Positions 32,595-42,465 of a stretch of DNA of 64,000 nt are shown in pieces; positions within the stretch are counted from its first letter, which is position 1, and the number at the start of each line of letters is the position of its first letter. Position numbers and translations under genes: made by a program. This DNA comes from Bradyrhizobium sp. NDS-1. GTDB taxonomy: Bacteria; Pseudomonadota; Alphaproteobacteria; Rhizobiales; Xanthobacteraceae. Location: contig NZ_CP136628.1 in the NCBI RefSeq assembly GCF_032918005.1, forward strand, positions 7,239,501 to 7,303,500, read 5' to 3'. Under the pieces are notes generated by a model. The model saw only the letters and a list, made by a program, of their open reading frames with translations. It was not told the DNA's origin and made no database searches.

Positions 32595-33257
32595 ATGAAC
32601 GAGAAGAACGACGACAAGGATGCGAAGCTGATCGAGGCCGGGCGCAAGCTGTTCGCCCGCGACTGGCAGTTCATCTGGGCCTCGCCCTCGATCCAGACGC
32701 TGCCGCCGATGGCGGGGCTGGAGGTCGCCTTTGCCGGACGCTCCAATGTCGGCAAGTCGAGCCTGATCAACGCGCTCACTGGCCGCAACGCGCTCGCGCG
32801 CACCTCGCATACGCCTGGCCGCACCCAGGAGCTGATCTTCTTCGAGGTCCCGGGGAAGACCGACCTGCGCCTCGTCGACATGCCCGGCTACGGCTATGCC
32901 AAGGCCCCCAAGAGCCAGGTCGCGTCCTGGACCGAGCTGATCCACAAATTCCTGCTGGGACGTGCCTCACTGGCGCGCGTCTACGTGCTGATCGACGCGC
33001 GGCACGGCATCAAGGACGTCGATCTCGAAGTCCTGAAGACGCTCGACCGCTCCGCGGTCAGCTATCAGATCGTGCTGACCAAGACCGACCAGGTGAAGGC
33101 CGCCGAACTGCAGTCGCGCATCGCCGAAACGGAGGCCGCACTGGCCAAGCATCCCGCCGCGTTCCCGAACGTGCTCGCGACGTCGTCACGCAGCTCGACT
33201 GGCATGGAGAGCTTGCGCGCGGCAATGGCGAAGCTGCTGGAGGAGCGGGCCTCGTGA
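32595..33257 (+). CDS. engB: Ribosome biogenesis GTP-binding protein YihA/YsxC (EngB)
   Basis: A 220-residue small GTPase required for 50S subunit assembly. G-motifs are complete: G1 FAGRSNVGKSSLIN, G2 region RTSHTPGRTQ, G3 LVDMPGYGYAKA, G4 VLTKTDQVK and G5 in TSSRSSTG. The length is normal. The stop overlaps the GTG start of the DUF423 gene by four bases, so the two are translationally coupled. A palindromic repeat separates it from yidC. Confidence 0.96.
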   Translation: MNEKNDDKDAKLIEAGRKLFARDWQFIWASPSIQTLPPMAGLEVAFAGRSNVGKSSLINALTGRNALARTSHTPGRTQELIFFEVPGKTDLRLVDMPGYGYAKAPKSQVASWTELIHKFLLGRASLARVYVLIDARHGIKDVDLEVLKTLDRSAVSYQIVLTKTDQVKAAELQSRIAETEAALAKHPAAFPNVLATSSRSSTGMESLRAAMAKLLEERAS

Positions 33258-33622
33258 CGGCGGCGCACCGCCTGTTGATCGGGCTTGCCGGCTTGATGGG
33301 CGCCGCCGGCGTCGCACTGGCCGCCGCCTCGGCGCATGGCGGCGATGCGAGCCGGCTGGCATCGGCGAGCGCGATGCTGCTGTTTCATGCAACTGCCATA
33401 CTTGCGGCCGTCGCCCTGCTCGCGCGCGGCCTTCTGCACGGCGGAATTGGCCTCGTTGGTGCATCCGGCTTCGCGATCGGCGCCGTGCTGTTCGCCGGCG
33501 ACCTCAGCTTGCGGCAATATGCCGGGCACTCGCTGTTTCCGATGGCGGCGCCGACCGGCGGAATGGTGATGATTGCGGGCTGGCTTGCGGTGACGTTGGC
33601 GGCGGTGGTGGCGCAGAAGTAG
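33254..33622 (+). CDS. DUF423 family membrane protein
   Basis: A 122-residue hydrophobic protein with four predicted membrane helices (about 5-25, 35-57, 64-82 and 95-118), the layout of the DUF423/YwdK family. Conserved features are the early GLMGAAGVALAAASAHG stretch and FAGDLSLRQYAG before the last helix. Function not established. The start is GTG at 33254 in a GTGA overlap with the stop of engB. A repeat region separates it from argB. Confidence 0.85.
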   Translation: MTAAHRLLIGLAGLMGAAGVALAAASAHGGDASRLASASAMLLFHATAILAAVALLARGLLHGGIGLVGASGFAIGAVLFAGDLSLRQYAGHSLFPMAAPTGGMVMIAGWLAVTLAAVVAQK

Positions 33623-33625
33623 CGC

Positions 33626-33777
33626 TCGTGTCCCGGACGCGGTGCGGCACCTAAAGCGCGGTTACGCGCGTCTGTGACGCGCTATGGACGCTCCGCAGAG
33701 CCGGGAGCCAGCGGCCACATGGGCCCCGGCTCTGCAGCGCACCGCTGAAGAAGCGCTGCGCTGCGTCCGGGGCACGA
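33626..33777. repeat. Long imperfect palindrome (family C)
   Basis: Outer arms CGTGTCCCGGACGC and GCGTCCGGGGCACG are inverted, with inner pairs such as GAGCCGGGAGC / GGCCCCGGCTC. It fills the gap between the DUF423 gene and argB. Confidence 0.6.
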
Positions 33778-33847
33778 AGACCACTTTGCGCTGCCCCCGC
33801 CAATCGGATAGAACGCGCACCGACCGTCCCGCCAGCGAGACCGCGAC

Positions 33848-34735
33848 ATGACCGACATCTCCCCGCTCGACCAGGCCCGCATCCTGTCGGAAGCGCTGCC
33901 GCACATGCAGCAGTACGACGAGGAAACCATCGTCATCAAATATGGCGGCCATGCCATGGGCGACGAGGAGACCGCGAAGAATTTTGCCCGCGACATCGTG
34001 CTGCTCGAGCAGACCGCGATCAATCCCGTCGTGGTGCATGGCGGCGGGCCGCAGATCGCGACCATGCTCAAGCGCCTCGGCATTCAATCGGAATTCGCTG
34101 CCGGCCTCCGCATCACCGACGCCGCGACCATCGAGATCGTCGAGATGGTGCTGGCCGGCTCCGTCAACAAGCAGATCGTCGGCTACATCAACGAAGCCGG
34201 CGGCAAGGCCGTGGGGCTGTCGGGTAAGGACGGCAACATGGTGAAGGCGTCGAAGACGACGCGCACCATCATCGATCCCGGCTCGAACATCGAGAAGGCG
34301 ATCGATCTCGGCTTCGTCGGCGATCCCGAGAAGGTCGACCTCACGCTGCTCAACCAGCTGATCGGCTACGAGCTGATTCCGGTGCTGGCGCCGCTCGCGA
34401 CCTCCAAGGAAGGCCAGACCCTGAACGTCAACGCCGACACCTTTGCAGGGGCCGTCGCCGGTGCGCTGAAGGCCAAGCGCCTGTTGCTGCTCACCGACGT
34501 GCCCGGCGTGCTCGACAAGTCGAAGAAGCTGATCCCGCAGCTCTCGGTGAAGGACGCACGAAAACTGATCGCCGACGGCACCATCTCCGGCGGCATGATC
34601 CCGAAGGTCGAGACCTGCATCTACGCACTGGAGCAGGGCGTCGAAGGCGTCGTCATCATCGACGGCAAGATGCAGCACGCGGTGCTGCTCGAGCTCTTCA
34701 CCAACCAGGGCACGGGCACGCTGATCCACAAGTGA
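33848..34735 (+). CDS. argB: Acetylglutamate kinase
   Basis: A 295-residue kinase of the amino-acid kinase family that phosphorylates N-acetylglutamate, the second step of arginine synthesis. The nucleotide loop is [11 protein letters not shown], the substrate region [18 protein letters not shown], and later motifs are [12 protein letters not shown] and [15 protein letters not shown]. The length fits arginine-sensitive, hexameric ArgB proteins with an N-terminal helix. It is not clustered with other arginine genes here. The stop is next to the palindromic element at 34758. Confidence 0.97.
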   Translation: MTDISPLDQARILSEALPHMQQYDEETIVIKYGGHAMGDEETAKNFARDIVLLEQTAINPVVVHGGGPQIATMLKRLGIQSEFAAGLRITDAATIEIVEMVLAGSVNKQIVGYINEAGGKAVGLSGKDGNMVKASKTTRTIIDPGSNIEKAIDLGFVGDPEKVDLTLLNQLIGYELIPVLAPLATSKEGQTLNVNADTFAGAVAGALKAKRLLLLTDVPGVLDKSKKLIPQLSVKDARKLIADGTISGGMIPKVETCIYALEQGVEGVVIIDGKMQHAVLLELFTNQGTGTLIHK

Positions 34736-34757
34736 TGCGGAAGCAAAAAACGAAAGC

Positions 34758-34871
34758 CGTCATGGCCGGGCTTGTCCCGGCCATCCACGATCTTTCGGCC
34801 CGCACCAGGAACGTGGATGCCCGGGACTCGTCCGTCCAGATGCGCTCCGCGCTTTTGCCCGGGCTTGACGG
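34758..34871. repeat. REP-like composite palindrome (family B)
   Basis: GGCCGGGCTTGTCCCGGCC hairpin at the left, CGTGGATGCCCGGGACT and CTTTTGCCCGGGCTTGACGG at the right. It sits just before the DUF1036 gene, whose reading frame stays open through the element. Confidence 0.7.
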
Positions 34872-34917
34872 ATCGAGAGCGAAGCAACGCCGCCGCTCCC
34901 CCCTCACCCGCTTCCTG

Positions 34918-35904
34918 ATGACGCTGCCGGCCGCGGCCGTCTCGTTCTTCTTCTCCTCCGCTCCGGCCGTCGCCGACCTCAAGATCTGCAACCGCATGTC
35001 CTATGTGGTCGAAGCCGCGATCGGCATCGACGACAAGGCGGCGACCGCAACGCGGGGCTGGTTCAGGATCGATCCCGCCACCTGCCGTGTGATGGTGCAG
35101 GGCACGCTGACGGCCGACCGCATCCTGCTCCACGCCCGCGCGCTCGGCGTCTATGGCGCCTCGCCGATCCCGCAGAACGGCCGCGACATGCTGTGCGTGG
35201 CGCAGGACAATTTCGTCATCGCGGCGGCACGGCAGTGCCGCAGCGGCCAGACGCAGGTCGCGTTCACGCAAGTGACGCCGACGCAAGCAGCGGACGGCAA
35301 CCTCACCGCCTATCTCGCCGAGGATTCCGAATATGACGACGAGCAGGCCCGCCTCGCCGGCATCCAGCGCCTGCTGGTGATCGCGGGCTACGACGCCGCG
35401 CCGATCGACGGCGTCGACGGGCCGAAGACGCAAGGCGCGCTGGCCGCGTTCCTGAAAAGCCGCGGCTTATCGGCGGACATCGTGGGCTCGCAAAACTTCT
35501 TCAAGACCATGGTCGATGCGGTGCAGACGCCGTCTGCGACCGGCCTCACCTGGTGCAACGACACGCCGCACAAGGTGATGGCGGCGATCGCGACCGACGA
35601 CGGCAAGTCCGTGACCAGCCGCGGCTGGTATCGCATCGATCCCAGGACGTGCCTGCACCCCGATGTGACCGGCCAGCCGAAACAGATCTTCAGCTTCGCG
35701 GAAGCCGTCGACGCCGACAACCGCGCCGTCAAGCTGAAGGACAGGCTGCTGAACTGGGGCGGCGACAGGCCGCTGTGCACGCGCGAGACCAAGTTCGAGA
35801 CCAATGAGCAGACCGATTGCGGCGCGCGCGGATTTTCGGCAACGGGCTTCGGCGCGGTCGACATGTCGAGCGGCGGCAAGACGCTGCGGTTCGCGGTGCC
35901 GTGA
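34918..35904 (+). CDS. DUF1036 - peptidoglycan-binding-like - DUF1036 exported protein
   Basis: A 328-residue exported protein. After a signal peptide (MTLPAAAVSFFFSSAPAVA) come a first DUF1036 domain (about 20-115: KICNRMSYVVEAAIG, RGWFRIDPATC), a putative PG_binding_1 domain (about 150-195: QRLLVIAGYDAAPIDGVDG) and a second DUF1036 domain (about 210-328: TWCNDTPHKVMAAIA, RGWYRIDPRTC). The function of DUF1036 is not known, but the middle domain suggests contact with the cell wall. The start is uncertain: ATG 34918 has no clear ribosome site, and the frame stays open into the repeat upstream. Signal-peptide basic residues just before it may mean an alternative start codon. Confidence 0.78.
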   Translation: MTLPAAAVSFFFSSAPAVADLKICNRMSYVVEAAIGIDDKAATATRGWFRIDPATCRVMVQGTLTADRILLHARALGVYGASPIPQNGRDMLCVAQDNFVIAAARQCRSGQTQVAFTQVTPTQAADGNLTAYLAEDSEYDDEQARLAGIQRLLVIAGYDAAPIDGVDGPKTQGALAAFLKSRGLSADIVGSQNFFKTMVDAVQTPSATGLTWCNDTPHKVMAAIATDDGKSVTSRGWYRIDPRTCLHPDVTGQPKQIFSFAEAVDADNRAVKLKDRLLNWGGDRPLCTRETKFETNEQTDCGARGFSATGFGAVDMSSGGKTLRFAVP

Positions 35905-35945
35905 GATTGGCGTCATGATTAGCATGCAAGCGACTACAAGCTCCG

Positions 35946-36088
35946 CTGTCGTCCCCGCGAAGGCGGGGACCCATAGCCACAGGCCGCTGTTGTGGAGCGA
36001 GATGTCACCACGATCCGCAAACGATTGCTTCCCGTGGTTATGGGTCCCGGATCGGCGCTCCGCTTCGCTGCGCTTGTCCGGGACGACG
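35946..36088. repeat. REP-like composite palindrome (family D)
   Basis: GTCCCCGCGAAGGCGGGGAC hairpin plus CCCATAGCCAC at the left, and GTGGTTATGGG with a GTCCGGGACGAC end at the right. It lies between the DUF1036 gene and the nucleotidase gene. Confidence 0.7.
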
Positions 36089-36106
36089 AACTGAGAGTTT
36101 GTTGAA

Positions 36107-36799
36107 ATGGCCTCCCCCCGCACCTTCGATCACGTCGACACCTGGGTGTTCGATCTCGACAACACGCTCTATCCGCATCACGTCAATCTGTGGCAGCAGG
36201 TCGATGCGCGGATCGGGGAGTTCGTCTGCAACTGGCTGAACGTCGGCCCGGAGGAAGCGCGGGCTATTCAGAAGGACTATTATCGCCGCTTCGGCACCAC
36301 GATGCGCGGCATGATGACCCTGCATGGCGTTTCCGCCGACGACTATCTCGCCTACGTCCACAAGATCGACCACTCGCCGCTGGAGCCGAACCCGGCGCTC
36401 GGCGCGGCCATCGCAAGACTGCCGGGACGAAAACTGATCCTGACCAACGGCTCGGTCGACCATGTCGATGCGGTGCTGGCGCGGCTCGGCTTCGCCAGCC
36501 ATTTCGACGGCGTGTTCGACATCATCGCCGCCGGGTTCGAGCCGAAGCCGGCGGCGCAGACCTATCAAAAATTCCTCTCCGACCACGCGGTCGATCCGAC
36601 GCGCGCCGCCATGTTCGAGGACCTCGCCCGCAACCTCACCGTCCCGCACCTGCTCGGCATGACCACCGTGCTGGTGGTGCCGGACGGGACGAAAGAGGTG
36701 GTGCGAGAGGATTGGGAACTGGAGGGCCGGGACGCCGCCCATGTCGACCACGTCACGGATGATCTGAGCGGGTTTTTGGCACGGGTGTCGCCACGATAG
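36107..36799 (+). CDS. HAD-type pyrimidine 5'-nucleotidase (SDT1-like)
   Basis: A 230-residue haloacid-dehalogenase phosphatase. Motif I is VFDLDNTLYPHH with the nucleophile Asp and acid/base Asp. Motif II is LILTNGS, motif III lies at EPKPAAQTYQKF, and motif IV at AAMFEDLARNL. The four-helix cap between motifs I and II fits the pyrimidine 5'-nucleotidase (SDT1/YjjG-like) group, which removes phosphate from UMP and CMP. Specificity is inferred from the family. A palindrome follows, then dapD. Confidence 0.9.
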   Translation: MASPRTFDHVDTWVFDLDNTLYPHHVNLWQQVDARIGEFVCNWLNVGPEEARAIQKDYYRRFGTTMRGMMTLHGVSADDYLAYVHKIDHSPLEPNPALGAAIARLPGRKLILTNGSVDHVDAVLARLGFASHFDGVFDIIAAGFEPKPAAQTYQKFLSDHAVDPTRAAMFEDLARNLTVPHLLGMTTVLVVPDGTKEVVREDWELEGRDAAHVDHVTDDLSGFLARVSPR

Positions 36800-36805
36800 C
36801 CGCCG

Positions 36806-36841
36806 TCGTCCCGGGGCGCGGAGCGAGCCCGGGACGACGGT
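36806..36841. repeat. Short palindrome before dapD
   Basis: CCGTCGTCCCGGG and CCCGGGACGACGG are perfect inverted arms with about 10 bases between. It may end transcription of the nucleotidase gene. Confidence 0.6.
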
Positions 36842-36925
36842 GGAGTTTGCCTTGACTCCTCCCCGCCAAATCCCGAAAAAGCGCTCCAATTCACGCGAAA
36901 CCACGTTGCCCCAGAGGAAATCCCG

Positions 36926-37771
36926 ATGTCCCTGTCCGCCCTCGAATCTACCATCAACAGCGCCTTCGACGCGCGTGACGGCATCTCGATCTCGACCAAG
37001 GGCGAGGTGCGCGAGGCCGTGGACCAGTCGCTGGAGATCCTGGACAAGGGCGAAGCGCGCGTTGCCGAGCGCGGCGCTGACGGCAAGTGGAAGGTCAACC
37101 AATGGCTGAAGAAGGCGGTGCTGCTGTCGTTCCGCCTCAACGACATGGCTGTCATTCCCGGCGGATCCGGCAAGGCGACCTGGTGGGACAAGGTGCCCTC
37201 GAAGTTCGAGGGCTGGGGCGAGAACCGTTTTCGCGATGCTGGTTTCCGGGCCGTGCCCGGCTCGATCGTGCGCCGCTCGGCCTTCATCGCCAAGAACGTC
37301 GTGCTGATGCCGTCCTTCGTCAATCTCGGCGCCTATGTCGATGAGAGCACCATGGTCGACACCTGGGCGACCGTGGGCTCCTGCGCGCAGATCGGCAAGC
37401 GCGTGCACATCTCCGGCGGCGCCGGCATCGGCGGGGTGCTCGAGCCGCTGCAGGCCGAGCCCGTCATCATCGAGGACGATTGCTTCATCGGCGCGCGCAG
37501 CGAGGTCGCCGAAGGCGTGATCGTGCGCAAGGGCGCGGTGCTGGCGATGGGCGTGTTCCTGGGCGCCTCGACCAAGATCGTCGACCGCGAGACCGGCGAG
37601 GTCTTCATGGGCGAAGTGCCCGAATATTCAGTGGTGGTGCCCGGCGCGCTGCCCGGCAAGCCGATGAAGAACGGCCAGATCGGCCCCAGCACCGCGTGCG
37701 CGGTGATCGTCAAGCGCGTCGACGAGCGCACACGGTCCAAGACCAGCATCAACGAGCTGCTGCGGGATTGA
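36926..37771 (+). CDS. dapD: 2,3,4,5-tetrahydropyridine-2,6-dicarboxylate N-succinyltransferase
   Basis: A 281-residue acyltransferase of the left-handed beta-helix fold that adds succinyl groups to tetrahydrodipicolinate in lysine/diaminopimelate synthesis. An N-terminal helical domain (1-100) is followed by hexapeptide repeats (about 105-250: [44 protein letters not shown]). The length matches the family. The product passes through DapC to DapE, encoded about 0.8 kb downstream. Confidence 0.97.
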   Translation: MSLSALESTINSAFDARDGISISTKGEVREAVDQSLEILDKGEARVAERGADGKWKVNQWLKKAVLLSFRLNDMAVIPGGSGKATWWDKVPSKFEGWGENRFRDAGFRAVPGSIVRRSAFIAKNVVLMPSFVNLGAYVDESTMVDTWATVGSCAQIGKRVHISGGAGIGGVLEPLQAEPVIIEDDCFIGARSEVAEGVIVRKGAVLAMGVFLGASTKIVDRETGEVFMGEVPEYSVVVPGALPGKPMKNGQIGPSTACAVIVKRVDERTRSKTSINELLRD

Positions 37772-37918
37772 TGTCAGGCGAATAGCGAATGGCGGGTTGG
37801 CGAATGGGTCCGCACCCTATTCGCCACTCGCAATTTTGCATTCGTCCCTGAATCGAACCCACCCTCCTCCCATCGCGACCAACTCTCCGGGTGGCCTCTC
37901 CCGCCTGGAGCGGTTCGC

Positions 37919-38566
37919 ATGGACTGGACCTGGTATTTCTTCCGCTTCGACGGCCGCATCAACCGGGCGCTGCTGTGGCAGGCGCTGCTGATCGTCGCGG
38001 TGCTGGCGGGCCTGCTGGAGATCGCCAGTCAAGTCATCGGAATCATTGGAGGGACCAGATCCACCTTGAAGCCCGGCATTGAGCTCGATTTCGACTTCGG
38101 CCTCGGCGACCTCTTCAACCTGGTCGATCCCCGGGCCTATCGCTCGCTGGCGTCCGTCGACCGCACGGATCTGATCCTGAAATCGTCCGGCCTGGCGCTG
38201 TTCTCATGGATTTTCCTCGCGACGGCCATCAAGCGGCTGCACGACCGGGACCGGAGCGGCTGGTGGATCGTTCCGTTCTTTGTCGCACCCTGCCTGTTCG
38301 GCCAGTTCTCGGACCTGCTTCCTGACTCCAGCTGGATGCTTCCGTTCGGCCTGACCGCCTCCGGCCTGTGGCTGTGGGGCTTGGTCGAGATGTTCTGCAT
38401 CGCCGGCACTATCGGCCACAACCGGTTCGGCCCCGATCCGCTCGCTGAGATCGAGGACAGCTCCGCCACGCCCCCTGCCAAAGGCTGGGACCAGAGCCGC
38501 GAGATCGAATTTGTTCCGCCCCGTGCTAGCCCACCCGGCGGCATGCATGTTAAGCGGGACGCATGA
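37919..38566 (+). CDS. DUF805 family membrane protein
   Basis: A 215-residue membrane protein with the DUF805 signature. It starts [20 protein letters not shown], has four predicted helices, and carries the conserved [18 protein letters not shown] motif between helices two and three. The C-terminal 40 residues are polar and Pro-rich. Function unknown. GGAGCGG precedes the ATG. The stop overlaps the dapE start in an ATGA, so it is co-transcribed and coupled with dapE, a curious but conserved-looking pairing. Confidence 0.88.
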   Translation: MDWTWYFFRFDGRINRALLWQALLIVAVLAGLLEIASQVIGIIGGTRSTLKPGIELDFDFGLGDLFNLVDPRAYRSLASVDRTDLILKSSGLALFSWIFLATAIKRLHDRDRSGWWIVPFFVAPCLFGQFSDLLPDSSWMLPFGLTASGLWLWGLVEMFCIAGTIGHNRFGPDPLAEIEDSSATPPAKGWDQSREIEFVPPRASPPGGMHVKRDA

Positions 38567-39729
38567 CCGATGCTCTCTCCATTGCCCGCGATCTCATCCG
38601 CTGCCCCTCGGTAACCCCTGAAGATGCCGGTGCGCTCGGGGTGCTCGAAAAAAACCTCTCCGCCGCCGGCTTCACTTGTCACCGCATAACGTTCAGCGAG
38701 GAAGGCACCGCCGACGTCGACAATCTCTATGCACGGATCGGCAGCGAGGGGCCGCACATCGCCTTTGCCGGGCACACCGACGTGGTGCCGCCAGGCGACG
38801 AGAGCGCCTGGAGCGTCGGCGCGTTCTCCGGCGAGGTGAGGGACGGGGTCCTGCACGGCCGCGGCGCGGTCGACATGAAGGGCGGCATCGCCTGCTCGGT
38901 CGCAGCTGTCCTGGAGCATCTCGCCGCCCATGGCGGCAAGCCGCGCGCCGATGGAAAAGGCTCAATCTCCTTCCTGATCACCGGCGACGAGGAAGACGTC
39001 TCCATCAACGGCACCATCAAGCTCCTGAAATGGGCCGCGGAGCGCGGCGAGAAGTTCGACCATTGCGTGCTTGGCGAGCCCTCCAATGTCGAGACGCTCG
39101 GCGACACCATCAAGGTCGGCCGCCGCGGCTCACAGTCCGGCACGCTCGTTGTCGAGGGTGTGCAGGGCCATGTCGCCTATCCCCATCGCGCCTCCAATCC
39201 GGTGCCGGATATTTCGCGCCTGATCGTGGCGATCTCCGACGAGCCGCTCGACCATGGCAGCGCGCAGTTCCAGGCCTCCAATCTCGAATTCACGTCAGTG
39301 GACGTCGGCAACAAGGCGAGCAACGTGATCCCCGGCGAGGCCCGCGCGAAATTCAACATCCGCTACAATGACAACCACACGCAGGCGAGCCTGCGCGAGC
39401 TGGTCGAGACGCGGCTGACAAAAGCCTGCGGCAACCGCATCCGCGCGCGCATCGTCTGGGACCCGTCGAACTCCAACGTGTTCGTGACCAAGCCCGGCCC
39501 GTTCACCGACCTCGCGGTCGCCGCGATCGAGGAGGTGACGGGACGCAAGCCGGAGCTGTCGACCTCGGGCGGCACCTCGGACGCGCGCTTCATCTCCAGC
39601 TATTGCCCGGTGATCGAATTCGGCCTGGTCGGCCAGACCATGCACCAGGTCGACGAGCGCGTGCCAGTGACGGATCTGGAGAAGCTGACGAAGGTGTATC
39701 GCGGGATTCTGACAAGGTATTTTGGGTAG
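38563..39729 (+). CDS. dapE: Succinyl-diaminopimelate desuccinylase
   Basis: A 388-residue M20-family metallohydrolase that removes the succinyl group from N-succinyl-LL-diaminopimelate. Zinc ligands and catalytic acid fit [31 protein letters not shown] and the C-terminal [10 protein letters not shown] dimerisation domain lies at about 180-295 ([21 protein letters not shown] in part). The length is normal. The start overlaps the stop of the DUF805 gene in an ATGA. It completes with dapD the succinylase branch seen in this window. Confidence 0.97.
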   Translation: MTDALSIARDLIRCPSVTPEDAGALGVLEKNLSAAGFTCHRITFSEEGTADVDNLYARIGSEGPHIAFAGHTDVVPPGDESAWSVGAFSGEVRDGVLHGRGAVDMKGGIACSVAAVLEHLAAHGGKPRADGKGSISFLITGDEEDVSINGTIKLLKWAAERGEKFDHCVLGEPSNVETLGDTIKVGRRGSQSGTLVVEGVQGHVAYPHRASNPVPDISRLIVAISDEPLDHGSAQFQASNLEFTSVDVGNKASNVIPGEARAKFNIRYNDNHTQASLRELVETRLTKACGNRIRARIVWDPSNSNVFVTKPGPFTDLAVAAIEEVTGRKPELSTSGGTSDARFISSYCPVIEFGLVGQTMHQVDERVPVTDLEKLTKVYRGILTRYFG

Positions 39730-39753
39730 GGCGACTGCGGCCTCACATTCCGC

Positions 39754-39857
39754 TGTCGTCGCCCGGCTTGACCGGGCGATCCAGTATTCCAGAGACAGCA
39801 GAGATTGAACCGAGAAGCCGCGGCGTACTGGATGCCCCGGTCAAGCCGGGGCATGCC
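39754..39857. repeat. REP doublet of the GIY-YIG-associated family (no gene inside)
   Basis: The left arm has TCGCCCGG-N5-CCGGGCGA followed by TCCAGTATTCCAGAGACAG. The right arm is inverted (CGTACTGGATGCCCCGG and on). It matches the arms that flank the nuclease gene at 43749 but encloses only about 25 bases. A similar copy is at 63577-63676. Confidence 0.75.
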
Positions 39858-39891
39858 AGCGGTGAGTGGAGCGTGAGGGCGCGCCTCGCGT

Positions 39892-40629
39892 TTAATAATC
39901 CACCTTCATCAGATACAGCCCGTCCGGCGGCGCCACGATGCCACACGCGGCGCGGTTGCGCGCGGCGAGTGCGGCGGACAGATCGTCCGCGGTCCAGCGG
40001 CCGTCTCCGACCCAGACCAGCGATCCCACCATCGAGCGGACCTGGCTGTGCAGGAACGAGCGTGCCGAGGTGACAATGGTGATCTCGCGACCCTCGCGCG
40101 TCACGTCGAGCTGATCGAGTGTCTTCTCGGGCGACCTGGCCTGGCATTCGGTGTCGCGGAAGGTGGTGAAATCGTGCTTGCCGAGCAGACGTTGTGCCGC
40201 CGCATGCATCGCATCGGCATCGAGCCGGCGCGGCACACGCCAGGCATGGCCGATGTCGAGGGCGAGATTGGCGCGCGTGTTGATCACGCGGTAGCGATAG
40301 TGGCGCTTCACGGCAGAGAAGCGCGCTTCGAAAGTATCGGGCACGATCTCGGCCTCCAACACCCCAATCGGATGCGGGCGCAGATGCGCATTCAACCCGT
40401 CGCGAAAACGGCCCGGAGGAAACTGCTTGTCGACATCGACATGCGCGACCTGGCCGCGCGCATGCACGCCGGCATCGGTGCGGCCCGCGCCATGCACACG
40501 CAGATCCGCGCCGGTCATCGCCTTCACGGCTGCCTCCAGCGCGCCCTGCACCGAGGGCAGCGTCTCCTGCACCTGCCAGCCGAAGAACGGCGCGCCGTCA
40601 TATTCGATGGTGAGCTTGTAACGGGGCAT
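39892..40629 (-). CDS. truA: tRNA pseudouridine(38-40) synthase TruA
   Basis: A 245-residue TruA that makes pseudouridine at positions 38-40 of the tRNA anticodon arm. The catalytic Asp is in [17 protein letters not shown] (core GRTDAGVHA), with the N-terminal [16 protein letters not shown] and the C-terminal [14 protein letters not shown] motifs. The length is normal. The ATG overlaps the stop of fmt by one base (TGATG), so both are coupled. def lies upstream behind a repeat. Confidence 0.96.
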   Translation of the reverse strand: MPRYKLTIEYDGAPFFGWQVQETLPSVQGALEAAVKAMTGADLRVHGAGRTDAGVHARGQVAHVDVDKQFPPGRFRDGLNAHLRPHPIGVLEAEIVPDTFEARFSAVKRHYRYRVINTRANLALDIGHAWRVPRRLDADAMHAAAQRLLGKHDFTTFRDTECQARSPEKTLDQLDVTREGREITIVTSARSFLHSQVRSMVGSLVWVGDGRWTADDLSAALAARNRAACGIVAPPDGLYLMKVDY

Positions 40630-41564
40630 CAGACGAGCCGCATCGGCGGCTTCAACGGCACTCCACGCAAAAAGTCGGTAGCCTGCATCCGGGCCTTGCC
40701 TTCGCGCTGCAGCTCGATGACGCGGATCGCGCCCTCGCCGCAGGCGATGGTGAGCTGATCGTCGATTACCTCGCCCGGTGTGCCCGAACCCTTCGCCAGC
40801 TCGCAGCGCAGGATTTTGACGCGCGCGCCTTCACCGACCTCCGCGAGCTCGGTCCAGGCACCTGGAAATGGCGACAGGCCGTGGATGTGGCGCAGCACCG
40901 CGCGTGCCGGCTTGGCCCAGTCGATCCGCGCCTCCGCCTTGTCGATCTTGGCGGCGTAGGTGACGCCGTCCTCGCTCTGCTTTTTAAGCTGGAGCCCGCC
41001 GCGGGCAAGCGCGGCCATCGCCCGCACCATCAGGTCCGCGCCAAGCCGGGACAGGCGATCATGCAGATCGGCCGCGGTCATGCCGTCGGTGATGGCAAGC
41101 CGCTCGGCCATTGCGACGTCGCCAGTGTCGAGACCGACATCCATCTTCATCACCATCACGCCGCTCTCGGCATCATCAGCCATGATCGCGCGGTTGATCG
41201 GCGCCGCGCCGCGCCAGCGCGGCAACAGCGAAGCGTGCAGATTGTAGCAGCCGAGTTTTGGCGCATCGAGGATCGCCTGCGGCAGGATCATGCCGTAGGC
41301 GACGACGACGGCGGCATCGGCATCGAACGCGCGGAACTCCTCCAGCGCTTCTTCGGTCTTCAACGTCTTCGGTGTCAGCACGGGCACGCCGAGTTTTCGC
41401 GCGGCCTCCTCGACCGGGGTCGGCTGCAATTGCAGGCCGCGCCGCCCGCCGGGCTTCGGCGCGCGGGTGTAGACGGCGACGATCTCGTGGCCATGCGCGA
41501 CCAGCTCGAGCAGCGTCGGCACGGAGAAATCGGGCGTGCCCATGAAGATCAGGCGAAGGGGCAT
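40629..41564 (-). CDS. fmt: Methionyl-tRNA formyltransferase
   Basis: A 311-residue enzyme that formylates initiator Met-tRNA. The N-terminal domain has [14 protein letters not shown], the formyl-folate site [20 protein letters not shown] (SLLPxxRGxAPI) and the catalytic region with DVGLDTGDV. The C-terminal OB-like domain begins near residue 205. Its stop overlaps the start of truA. Peptide deformylase, which removes the same formyl group, is encoded directly upstream, giving the def-fmt-truA order. Confidence 0.97.
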   Translation of the reverse strand: MPLRLIFMGTPDFSVPTLLELVAHGHEIVAVYTRAPKPGGRRGLQLQPTPVEEAARKLGVPVLTPKTLKTEEALEEFRAFDADAAVVVAYGMILPQAILDAPKLGCYNLHASLLPRWRGAAPINRAIMADDAESGVMVMKMDVGLDTGDVAMAERLAITDGMTAADLHDRLSRLGADLMVRAMAALARGGLQLKKQSEDGVTYAAKIDKAEARIDWAKPARAVLRHIHGLSPFPGAWTELAEVGEGARVKILRCELAKGSGTPGEVIDDQLTIACGEGAIRVIELQREGKARMQATDFLRGVPLKPPMRLV

Positions 41565-41583
41565 GACAAGGACTCAGGTATGT

Positions 41584-41735
41584 TCCCTCCCCCCTTGCGG
41601 GGGAGGGTTAGGGAGAGGGGTGCCACACGACGCGCTCACTCGGTTGAGCGCCGATCAATTCTATGCACCGGTTAGACTACCGCCGGGGTTACCCCTCTCC
41701 CCCGCCCTCCCCCGCAAGGGGGGAGGGAGCGCAGG
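41584..41735. repeat. Long inverted repeat between fmt and def
   Basis: A left arm of about 37 bases (CCCTCCCCCCTTGCGGGGGA and GGGAGAGGGGT) is matched by an inverted right arm (ACCCCTCTCCC and CCCCCGCAAGGGGGG) with about 70 bases between. Each arm also folds on itself. This resembles other intergenic elements of the genus. Confidence 0.75.
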
Positions 41736-41770
41736 AGAGCGTGCGGCAACGCCAGTCGCTCACAACATAC

Positions 41771-42295
41771 TCACTCCGCCCGCTTGGCGGCCTTCTCGAA
41801 CTTCTTGATCACGCGGTCGCGCTTGAGCTTCGACAGATAATCGACGAACAGCACGCCGTTGAGATGGTCGATCTCATGCTGGATGCAGGTGGCGTAGAGG
41901 CCTTCGGCGTCCTCCTCGTGCACCTTGCCGTCGAGATCGGTGAAGCGCACGCGTACCTTCGCGGGACGCTCGACCTCCTCGTAATATTCGGGGATCGAGA
42001 GGCAGCCTTCCTCGTAAGTGGACAGCTCCTCGGACGAGGCGATGATCTCGGGGTTGATGAAGACGCGCGGAAGCGGCTTGGTCTCGCCATTCTCGTCGCG
42101 CTTGGCGAGGTCCATGGTGATCAGCCGCAGCGGCTGCGCGACCTGGATCGCGGCCAGGCCGATGCCGGGCGCGTCGTACATGGTCTCGAACATGTCGTCG
42201 GCAAGCTTGCGGATCTCCGAGGTGACCTTCTCGATCGGCTTGGAGACCAGACGCAGCTGCTTGTCGGGCAGGATGATGATTTCTCTAAGGGCCAT
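41771..42295 (-). CDS. def: Peptide deformylase
   Basis: A 174-residue metallohydrolase that removes the N-terminal formyl group from new proteins. All three motifs are intact: GIGLAAIQV (motif 1, normally GxGLAAxQ), EGCLSIP with the metal-binding Cys, and QHEIDHLNG with the two His and the catalytic Glu. It fits type I deformylases with a C-terminal helix. It is upstream of fmt-truA on the same strand. Confidence 0.97.
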   Translation of the reverse strand: MALREIIILPDKQLRLVSKPIEKVTSEIRKLADDMFETMYDAPGIGLAAIQVAQPLRLITMDLAKRDENGETKPLPRVFINPEIIASSEELSTYEEGCLSIPEYYEEVERPAKVRVRFTDLDGKVHEEDAEGLYATCIQHEIDHLNGVLFVDYLSKLKRDRVIKKFEKAAKRAE

Positions 42296-42346
42296 GGCCG
42301 CGATTTAAGCCGCTGCCTGCAGCCGGTCAATGCGGCCCGGAACCCG

Positions 42347-42361
42347 TTAACACTCCGCTAA
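42347..42361. promoter_or_regulatory. CtrA-like motif in the def-rmuC divergent region
   Basis: TTAA-N7-CTAA, one base off TTAA-N7-TTAA, in an AT-rich divergent region that also has two copies of TAACCATAAA. Function inferred only. Confidence 0.2.
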
Positions 42362-42465
42362 CCATAAAACTTCAGGCTTTATTAACCATAAAAATCAAGG
42401 GGCCGACAACCATAACCGTTCGCTATTCGTTCGCGCCTCCCGGCGAATCGGATAGAACGTTCGGC

